Part shown: positions 1 to 4,696 of the stretch, one piece after another
Numbering within the stretch: the first letter of the stretch is position 1
How the letters are laid out: the number at the start of each line of letters is the position of its first letter
From: Gemmataceae bacterium
GTDB taxonomy: Bacteria; Planctomycetota; Planctomycetia; Gemmatales; Gemmataceae
Direction of reading: 5' to 3'
Length of the DNA stretch: 6,968 bases
NCBI GenBank assembly: GCA_947490035.1
Contig: CANLGS010000214.1
Coordinates: 1 to 6,968 of the forward strand
The notes under the pieces: model-generated
Seen by the model: the letters and a program-made list of their open reading frames with translations, nothing else
What the model was told of the DNA's origin: nothing
Database searches by the model: none
Position numbers and translations under genes: made by a program

Positions 1-1
1 C

Positions 2-127
2 CTCGGCCTGAGTGAGGAGGACACTTCTATCGAGTTAACACCGGACATTTCTAATGGGGTTCAACAGGCTTGGCGCCGTCCCACCATCTTCATCTTGTGG
101 CACAGACATTCCTGTCTGCGCGCTTGA
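2..127 (+). CDS. Possible 3' end of a plus-strand gene (partial at the left edge)
   Basis: Reading from base 2, one plus-strand frame stays open from the window edge to a TGA at 125-127, giving about 41 residues. The first part is hydrophilic and acidic (LGLSEEDTSIELTPD). The last dozen or so residues (ILWHRHSCLRA) are encoded by the left arm of the inverted repeat at 95-118, so the repeat would supply the tail and nearly the stop codon. The other two plus frames close within the first 15 bases. I recognise no family. The stretch is less GC-rich than the neighbouring genes, so it may simply be non-coding. If real, it would converge on uvrC, as the ycjX-like gene converges on the DUF1553 gene around the second repeat. 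Confidence 0.2.
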   Translation, partial: LGLSEEDTSIELTPDISNGVQQAWRRPTIFILWHRHSCLRA

Positions 128-165
128 CAGGTGCAGACACACAGACAGGAATGTCTGTGCCACAA
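95..165. repeat. Paired inverted-repeat element 1 (REP/BIME-like) downstream of uvrC
   Basis: Two perfectly complementary 24-base arms lie at 95-118 and 142-165, separated by 23 bases. Each arm is itself a small hairpin: the left holds CAGACA-TTCC-TGTCTG (103-118) and the right holds CAGACA-GGAA-TGTCTG (142-157). The 8 outer bases (TTGTGGCA and its complement) flank the hairpins like a head. This nested build matches bacterial REP sequences arranged as inverted pairs (BIMEs). The element starts 23 bases past the uvrC stop codon, so it could act as a 3' mRNA stabiliser or factor-independent stop. It has no T-tract on either strand, so it is not a classical terminator. The repeat is seen directly; the REP-like identity is inferred. 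Confidence 0.85.
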
Positions 166-188
166 AGCCAAGAGAAGTCAAAGGCAGG

Positions 189-1535
189 TCACTCTCCCGT
201 GAACCGCTTCCGCCTCAGCATGTGGTGGTAGTGCTGCGCGAACCGGTGCGACTCGTCGCGGACGTACTGCAACAGCCGCAGCGCGGCGTTGTGCTTGCTC
301 AGTTTGATCGACTCCGCTTCGCCGGGCCGGAAGATTTCTTCCTCCTGCTTCGCCAGCGAAATCAGGCACGGCGGTGTGATGCCCAGCGCCTGGAATGCTT
401 CCACGGCCGCGTTCAATTGCCCCTTCCCGCCGTCGATGAGCAGGATGTCGGGGAACACCTCGTCCTCGTCGCGCAGCCGGCGGAAGCGCCGCGTCACCAC
501 CTCGCGCATGCTCGCGAAGTCGTCCACGCCCTGCACCGACTTGATCTTGAACCGCCGGTAGCCCGGCTTGAACGGAATGCCATCAAGGAAGGAGACGAGT
601 GACGCGACCGTGTCCTGCCCGCTCAGGTGCGCGATGTCCATTCCTTCGATCGTTCGCGGCGTGGTTGCGAGGCCGAGTACCTTCTTCAACGCGAGCAATC
701 CCTTCTTCGGGTCGATGGGGAACACCTCCGGTTGCACGTCGCGGTTGGTGTCGCCGCGCATGTCGAGCTTCTGGATCGCGGTGATCTCGTCGCGAATACG
801 CCGCGCCTTCTCGAAGTTCAGTTCCTCACTCGCGACGGTCATCTGCTGTTCCATCCGGCGGATCAGCTTCGCCGTCTTGCCTTCGAGGATGAAGATGAGC
901 TTCTTGATCTGCGCGCGGTAGTCGTCGCGCGAGACGCGGAGATTGCACGGTGCGGTGCAACGGCGGATGCTGTGCAGCAGGCACGGGCGGAACCACTTCC
1001 ACCGGTCCTCGCCGGACTTGATGTCGAGCGTACACGTGCGAAACTGCAACAGCCTCTGAAGGACATCCACCGCGATCCGGAGCGGCTTGGTGGTCGTGAA
1101 CGGCCCGTAGAGCCGGACGCCCTTGCGCCGCGGCTTGCGCGTGATCTCGACGCGTGGAAATTCTTCTCGCGTGCGAATCTGGAGGTAGGGGAAGGTCTTG
1201 TCGTCCTTGAGTTCCTTGTTGAACTTCGGCCGCAGGTCTTTAATCATCCGGGCTTCGACGAACACGGCTTGAATCGCGTCGGTCGTCTCGATGAAGTCCA
1301 CGTCCTTGACCAGCGGCATCCAGTCGCGGATGCGGGCGTCGTTCACGGCTTCTTTGTTGAAGTACGACGACGCGCGGCTGCGGAGGTTTTTGGCCTTACC
1401 GACGTAGATGACGTTCCCGCCGCCGTCCTTCATGAGGTACACGCCGGGCGTGGTGGGGAACTCGCGCGCCTTCGCGGCGGGGTCGCGCGGGTCCGGCGTC
1501 TGGTCGCTGACGGGCGGAATTGGGTCTTCGATCAT
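189..1535 (-). CDS. uvrC: UvrC-type excinuclease ABC subunit C lacking the C-terminal HhH domain
   Basis: This is the nuclease of UvrABC nucleotide excision repair, which cuts the damaged strand on both sides of a lesion handed over by UvrB. The 448 residues read in order: a GIY-YIG nuclease domain (about 28-105; GVY at 31-33, YVG at 44-46, R54, Y58 and E94 where the family has its active site); four cysteines (C168, C185, C193, C197) matching the family's Fe-S cluster ligands; a UVR motif that binds UvrB (about 221-255); and the RNase H-like nuclease domain (about 294-440) with its D300 (GMDIA), D368 (LIDGG) and H430 (DESHRFA) triad. E. coli UvrC has about 610 residues. Here the protein stops right after the RNase H fold, so the (HhH)2 DNA-binding domain is missing. 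The ATG at 1535 is preferred over an upstream in-frame GTG at 1565 because AGGTGG lies 7 bases before it. Identity is near certain. Confidence 0.95.
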   Translation of the reverse strand: MIEDPIPPVSDQTPDPRDPAAKAREFPTTPGVYLMKDGGGNVIYVGKAKNLRSRASSYFNKEAVNDARIRDWMPLVKDVDFIETTDAIQAVFVEARMIKDLRPKFNKELKDDKTFPYLQIRTREEFPRVEITRKPRRKGVRLYGPFTTTKPLRIAVDVLQRLLQFRTCTLDIKSGEDRWKWFRPCLLHSIRRCTAPCNLRVSRDDYRAQIKKLIFILEGKTAKLIRRMEQQMTVASEELNFEKARRIRDEITAIQKLDMRGDTNRDVQPEVFPIDPKKGLLALKKVLGLATTPRTIEGMDIAHLSGQDTVASLVSFLDGIPFKPGYRRFKIKSVQGVDDFASMREVVTRRFRRLRDEDEVFPDILLIDGGKGQLNAAVEAFQALGITPPCLISLAKQEEEIFRPGEAESIKLSKHNAALRLLQYVRDESHRFAQHYHHMLRRKRFTGE

Positions 1536-1542
1536 GAGTGCG

Positions 1543-1548
1543 CCACCT
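1543..1548 (-). promoter_or_regulatory. Ribosome binding site that fixes the uvrC start
   Basis: On the minus strand AGGTGG sits 7 bases upstream of the ATG at 1535-1533, a good Shine-Dalgarno match and spacing. The alternative in-frame GTG at 1565 has no comparable site and would add ten residues (MYPCSVGGAL) that resemble nothing in UvrC. This supports the shorter 448-residue protein. Confidence 0.65.
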
Positions 1549-1557
1549 ACGGAACAG

Positions 1558-1576
1558 GGGTACACGCATTGTACCC
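1558..1576 (-). promoter_or_regulatory. Candidate -10 box inside a short hairpin in the uvrC leader
   Basis: On the minus strand TACAAT (1573 to 1568) matches five of six positions of a sigma-70 -10 box, about 33 bases before the uvrC ATG. There is no good -35 box at 16-18 bases. The same bases form part of a 6-bp hairpin: GGGTAC (1558-1563) pairs with GTACCC (1571-1576) around a 7-base loop. A start site near 1561 would give a leader of about 25 bases. Both readings rest on short matches. Confidence 0.3.
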
Positions 1577-1594
1577 GGTGGCGGTGGAAGTTGC

Positions 1595-1611
1595 GCGTTC
1601 AGGCTGAACGC
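1595..1611. promoter_or_regulatory. 17-base palindrome upstream of uvrC, possible operator
   Basis: GCGTTCAG (1595-1602) is mirrored by CTGAACGC (1604-1611) around a single central G, a perfect 8-bp dyad. It lies 7 bases past the stop of the small Cys-rich gene and 60 bases before the uvrC ATG, about where a -35 region would fall if the TACAAT at 1573-1568 is a -10 box. The core GTTC-N5-GAAC is a typical dimeric-regulator shape and is loosely reminiscent of LexA-type half-sites, but spacing and orientation do not match a LexA box I know. It could also be a weak terminator hairpin for the upstream gene, although no T-run follows. Confidence 0.35.
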
Positions 1612-1618
1612 AGAGAAG

Positions 1619-1825
1619 TCACGAATGGGGATGAACGAGCGGTGCGAGGTCCGGGTAGAGGGCGTACAAGCACGCCGGGCAGATGCCGTGCGTGAGCCGC
1701 TCGCCGGCGACCGGCGTGTGGTCCCGCCACTCCTCCGCGGCGGTCCGCTCGCGTCGGCAGTTGCAGCAGACGCAGACCAGGTCGGACGACTCAGGCGTCA
1801 CGTCGCGCAGGAAAGGTGCCACCAT
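1619..1825 (-). CDS. Small Cys-rich protein, probable zinc-binding module
   Basis: This is a 68-residue protein with CxxC pairs at C20/C23 (or C18/C21) and C49/C52. The frame VCCNCRRER, then an acidic and aromatic stretch with a Trp (residue 33), then THGICPACLYALYP, is one I recognise from the C-terminal Cys module attached to many histidine kinases and response regulators, where the usual form is close to CxxCKxIRDD...W...FTHGICPxCxxxLYP. Here the module is almost the whole protein, with no receiver, PAS or kinase domain beside it. Four cysteines in two CxxC pairs suggest one structural zinc. The ATG at 1825 is preceded by GAGG at a spacing of 8. The gene ends 83 bases before uvrC on the same strand. 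No function can be assigned; the conserved pattern argues strongly that the frame is real. Confidence 0.7.
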   Translation of the reverse strand: MVAPFLRDVTPESSDLVCVCCNCRRERTAAEEWRDHTPVAGERLTHGICPACLYALYPDLAPLVHPHS

Positions 1826-2025
1826 TGCGCAGCCCTCGTCTCAACTTTCGCGCCGGTTTCAGGTCCGGGCGAAGAATTCAACTGTCAGCCGAAATGCAAG
1901 TAGACAGTGGGCGAGGATGTGTAAGGTGTTGCGAAGCGTGTACCGATTCGTTTACAGACGCCTGGATTTGACGAGTTCACTCCGCACCCGAAATGTTTGC
2001 TCGGGCGCGAGTTCACCGGCCACGG

Positions 2026-2433
2026 TCAATCCAAGACAACCGCACCGCTCGCGGCCGGGTCGTAGGGTTTGAGCCACTGAATCACCTCGATGCGGTTCCC
2101 GTCCGGGTCGCTGACGAAGAACCGGTCGCAGTGCGGGATCGGCCCGGTCTCCTGCATCTCGACGCCGTGCCGTCGGAAATGGTCGCGCGCCGCGGCGATG
2201 TCCGGCACGCGAAGGGCGAAGTGTCGCGGGCTTCGCGTGTCGGCGCACGGCTTCTGCAATAGATGGAGCGTTTGGCCGTCCGCGAGTTGAAACCACAGCG
2301 CGACGAAGTCGAACGTCTTGGGCTTGGGAATCTCTGTCAACCCCAGCACGCCCACATAGAACGCGCGGGCGCGCGCCAGGTCTGTGATCAGAACCGAACA
2401 ATGGTCGAGGTGGGTGACGCCGAGGGCGGACAT
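2026..2433 (-). CDS. VOC family protein (glyoxalase/bleomycin-resistance/dioxygenase fold)
   Basis: This is a 135-residue cytosolic protein of the vicinal oxygen chelate superfamily, which uses paired beta-alpha-beta-beta-beta units to form a metal site. Unit 1 is about residues 6-62 (LDHCSVLITDLARARAFYVG opens it, LHLL near 56-59 ends it). Unit 2 is about 69-122 (RHFALRVPDIAAARDHF, then the hallmark FFVSDPDGNRIEVIQW). Likely metal ligands by position are H11, H57 or H71, and E116. The length is typical of a single-domain member that works as a dimer. The ATG at 2433 has AAGGGG 7 bases upstream. The gene is divergent from the exported protein at 2512 and separated by 200 bases from the next gene downstream. 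The substrate cannot be read from sequence: members include glyoxalases, dioxygenases and fosfomycin-type thiol transferases. Fold is sure, reaction unknown. Confidence 0.9.
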   Translation of the reverse strand: MSALGVTHLDHCSVLITDLARARAFYVGVLGLTEIPKPKTFDFVALWFQLADGQTLHLLQKPCADTRSPRHFALRVPDIAAARDHFRRHGVEMQETGPIPHCDRFFVSDPDGNRIEVIQWLKPYDPAASGAVVLD

Positions 2434-2444
2434 ACGAGTGCCCC

Positions 2445-2479
2445 TTGCAGTTGAAGCGTGCGAACCAGTATCTTACGGT
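2445..2479 (+). promoter_or_regulatory. Candidate promoter for the exported-protein gene
   Basis: Two overlapping sigma-70-like readings exist in the 78-base divergent region. TTGCAG (2445-2450) with TATCTT (2469-2474) is spaced 18 bases; TTGAAG (2451-2456) with TACGGT (2474-2479) is spaced 17. Either would start transcription about 25-30 bases before the ATG at 2512. The matches are partial (3 to 4 of 6 per box), and the stretch is the most AT-rich part of the divergent gap. Confidence 0.3.
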
Positions 2480-2511
2480 GTTCGCCCTCCGCGCCACCGC
2501 CGGGAACAGCC

Positions 2512-3123
2512 ATGTCGCGCCTGCTCGCCGTTCTGCTCACCGCGTGCGCGACCCCGCTCGCCGCGTCCCCGGTGCCCGAACACCTGTTCCCGAAGGCGCA
2601 CCTCTACTATCCCACGCAGGTCGGGGCCGAGTGGGTCTACCGGGACGGCGGCACCACCTACACATACTTCGTGGCGAAGGTCGAAGAGAAGGACGGCGTC
2701 TCGCGCGTCTCGGTGAACCTGCGCCACCGCGACGGCAAGGGTTCGCAGCACTCGCACACGATGGAGGTGAGCAAGGGCGGGCTGCGCGAGGTGTCGAACT
2801 TCAACCGCAAGGTGGAGCCGCCGACGCCAGTGTTGAAGGTGCCGGGCGCGAAAGGCGACAAGTGGGAGTGCCCGATGGCACTCGACGGCGAGAAGCAGTG
2901 CGACTACACGCTGGTCGCCGGCGGGGTGGAAGAAGTGAGCGTGCCCGCCGGCAAATTCAACGCCCTCCGCATCGACCAGACGAGCGTCGGGACCGACGGG
3001 AAGACGATCCAGACCATCGCCACGTGGTACGCGCCCGGTGTGGGAGTGGTGAAGATGGAGTACGGCGGCACGCGTGAGCTGGTGTCGTTCACGCCCGGCA
3101 AAGGCGCGCCGGCGCACAAGTGA
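2512..3123 (+). CDS. Exported beta-rich protein, TapB/DUF3108-like
   Basis: This is a 203-residue protein with an N-terminal hydrophobic signal (MSRLLAVLLTACATPLAAS), so it is probably secreted or periplasmic. LTAC at 9-12 resembles a lipobox, but the segment before it is very short; ordinary signal-peptidase cleavage near residue 18-20 is equally likely. The mature part is beta-rich: YYPTQVGAEWVYRD (32-45) resembles the opening of TapB/DUF3108-type proteins, and the end has their VPAGKFNALRI (144-154) and TWYAPGVGVVKMEY (171-184). C120 and C130 could form a disulfide. The frame extends upstream to a GTG at 2458, but the ATG at 2512 starts the signal peptide directly and has GGGA 6 bases before it. 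The ycjX-like gene follows 73 bases later on the same strand, so cotranscription is possible. No enzymatic residues are recognisable; role unknown. Confidence 0.8.
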   Translation: MSRLLAVLLTACATPLAASPVPEHLFPKAHLYYPTQVGAEWVYRDGGTTYTYFVAKVEEKDGVSRVSVNLRHRDGKGSQHSHTMEVSKGGLREVSNFNRKVEPPTPVLKVPGAKGDKWECPMALDGEKQCDYTLVAGGVEEVSVPAGKFNALRIDQTSVGTDGKTIQTIATWYAPGVGVVKMEYGGTRELVSFTPGKGAPAHK

Positions 3124-3196
3124 TGCAACAATGTTCGGCCCGCGAGGAGCGAATACCACTCATGGGTGACACCCTATCGCACGCGCGGGGACGGAA

Positions 3197-4573
3197 ATGA
3201 GCATCTTCCGTGTCAAGACGACCGAGGCCCGCGTCGGCGTGGTCGGCCTGTACAGCGCCGGCAAGACGGTGCTGCTCACGTCGCTCATCAACCACCTGCA
3301 AGACCACGACGCGGACCGCTTCCCGCTCGGCAAGCCGGGCACGCAACTCCGGCGTTTCACCGTCCACGAGCCGGACCGCGGGTGGGCCGCGTTCAACTAC
3401 AGCGGTCACCGCGACGCGCTCGTGAACTACGGCCGCTGGCCCTCGAAGACCACCGACCGCGCGCAGTTCGTGTGTCAGTTCGAGCGCTCGGACTGGAGGT
3501 TCAGCGACTGCCTGCTGAAGTTGTACGACCTGCCGGGCGAGCGCATCGCCGACGCCGGGATGCTCGGCCGCGACTTCACCGGCTGGTCCGAGCGGATGCT
3601 GAATCTGTTCGTGAACGACACCACCTATCGCACCTGCTCGGCCGCGTTCCAAGAGGCCATCAAGAGGCCCGGCGTGACCGAGAAGGAACTGCTCTCCGCG
3701 TACCGCCTCGCGCTCGCGAACCTGATCCTGAGCTTCAAGCCGCTCATCACCCCGTCCACGTTTCTGCTCGATCTGAAGGGACAGCCGGCGCGCCCGGCGG
3801 CGCCGGAAGTCCTCGCGGAGGCGCGGCACTGCGGCATCGATACCGAGAACCAGTTCTGCCCGCTGCCCGCCGACCTGCGGCGGAACGGCACCGAACTCTT
3901 CGAGTCGTTTTCGCACCGCTACAACTTGTACGTCGAGCAGGTGGTGGTGCCGACGATAGCGGCGTTCCGCTCCTGCACGTCGCTGATCGTGTTGGTCGAT
4001 GTGACGATGCTGCTCGCGGGCGGTGTAGGCATGTACGACGACAACCGGCAGATCGTCCGCGACCTGTTCGACGTGCTGGCACCGGGCGAAAACAAGATGT
4101 TCGGCCCGGTCGCACGCGGGTTGAGCAAGGTGTTTCTCCCTCACCAGTGGCGGCCGGGGTGGATCACGCGCGTCGCCTTCGTAGCGCCGAAGATGGACCT
4201 GGTTCACCCACTCGACCGCGACCGGATGTCGCTGCTCATGCGGCGCATGGTGGAACGCTTCGCGACCGACCGCGACGGCTTGCACCACCAGTTCTTCAAC
4301 GTGTCGTCGGTGGTATCCACGAAGGCACTGCCGACCGAACCCAATGGGCCGCGTGTGCTGGTGGGCACGCCGCTTCGCGCCGCGGACGGGCGCAAGGTGC
4401 CGCCGGGCGTCGAGCAGCGGTTCACCGCGTCGGAGTTGCCGGACGACTGGCCGCTGGAATGGCCGTCGGGGAGGTACGCGTTCCCGGAAGTGTACCCGAA
4501 GATGCCGGCCCGCAAAGACTACCCGCCCGATCAGGTAAACGTGGACAAACTCGCCACGTTCGTGATCGAGTGA
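3197..4573 (+). CDS. YcjX family (DUF463) P-loop NTPase
   Basis: This is a 458-residue protein matching the YcjX/DUF463 family of GTPase-like proteins (E. coli YcjX is about 465 residues). Residues 11-30 hold the P-loop strand and Walker A, GLYSAGKT (17-24). LYDLPGE (109-115) supplies the D111-x-x-G114 switch motif, followed by the family-like GMLGRDFTGWSERM (121-134). A long mostly helical insert spans about 140-250. LIVLVDV (263-269) is a buried strand, and VAPKMD (329-334) stands where a G4 base-recognition motif (KxD) belongs. In proteobacteria ycjX lies beside ycjF and the phage-shock genes; no such neighbour is visible here, so a stress role should not be carried over. The ATG at 3197 follows GGGG at a spacing of 6. 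The stop is only 3 bases before repeat element 2. Family call firm, cellular role unknown. Confidence 0.9.
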   Translation: MSIFRVKTTEARVGVVGLYSAGKTVLLTSLINHLQDHDADRFPLGKPGTQLRRFTVHEPDRGWAAFNYSGHRDALVNYGRWPSKTTDRAQFVCQFERSDWRFSDCLLKLYDLPGERIADAGMLGRDFTGWSERMLNLFVNDTTYRTCSAAFQEAIKRPGVTEKELLSAYRLALANLILSFKPLITPSTFLLDLKGQPARPAAPEVLAEARHCGIDTENQFCPLPADLRRNGTELFESFSHRYNLYVEQVVVPTIAAFRSCTSLIVLVDVTMLLAGGVGMYDDNRQIVRDLFDVLAPGENKMFGPVARGLSKVFLPHQWRPGWITRVAFVAPKMDLVHPLDRDRMSLLMRRMVERFATDRDGLHHQFFNVSSVVSTKALPTEPNGPRVLVGTPLRAADGRKVPPGVEQRFTASELPDDWPLEWPSGRYAFPEVYPKMPARKDYPPDQVNVDKLATFVIE

Positions 4574-4576
4574 ATT

Positions 4577-4686
4577 GGTAGGTGCCGCTTGCCGAGCGGC
4601 ACGGGCTAGCCCGCATCGGCGCAACGCGAACGCCGTTGTAGCTCGCCGCGTTGGGCAACCGTGCCGCTCGGCAAGCGGCACCTACC
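4577..4686. repeat. Paired inverted-repeat element 2 (REP/BIME-like) between convergent genes
   Basis: Two perfectly complementary 28-base arms lie at 4577-4604 and 4659-4686 with 54 bases between. Each arm is a hairpin in its own right: stem GTGCCGCT (4582-4589) with AGCGGCAC (4595-4602) around the loop TGCCG. A GTAG tetranucleotide (4578-4581) sits just before the hairpin, and again in the mirrored arm (4682-4685 on the other strand). GTAG followed by a GC-rich hairpin is the described signature of REP sequences mobilised by RAYT transposases. The spacer holds a further palindrome, GGGCTAGCCC (4603-4612), and a 7-bp pair CAACGCG/CGCGTTG (4622-4628 with 4647-4653). The element fills the gap between two convergent stop codons, so it may end transcription from both sides. 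Structure is seen; the REP identity is inferred. Confidence 0.85.
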
Positions 4687-4696
4687 CGGAAGCCAA

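Noticed and set aside
1..48. Minus-strand ATG at 48 with a frame open to the left edge
   Set aside because: Only 16 codons are visible, no ribosome binding site precedes the ATG, and the residues are uninformative.
95..165. Element 1 as a CRISPR repeat or classical intrinsic terminator
   Set aside because: There are only two copies and they are inverted, not direct, with no series of spacers; no T-run follows the hairpin on either strand.
627..1607. 326-residue plus-strand open frame opposite uvrC
   Set aside because: No motifs, skewed composition, and complete overlap with all UvrC domains on the other strand.
1972..2016. Nine-base direct repeat CGAGTTCAC at 1972-1980 and 2008-2016
   Set aside because: Short and isolated, with no third copy in a regular spacing; chance is an adequate explanation.
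1952..2497. 181-residue minus-strand frame overlapping the VOC gene
   Set aside because: Out of frame with the VOC protein, which has the expected metal-site pattern and a good ribosome binding site. The alternative is Arg/Pro-rich filler.
2458..2511. Upstream GTG start for the exported protein (adds 18 residues)
   Set aside because: The extension would bury the signal peptide behind a hydrophilic, Pro-rich segment, and it overlaps the likely promoter.
3089..4681. 530-residue minus-strand open frame opposite the ycjX-like gene
   Set aside because: It is Arg/His/Val-rich low-complexity sequence with no recognisable motif, runs through the repeat element, and lies opposite a gene with clear Walker A and switch motifs. 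It is a shadow produced by high GC at third positions.
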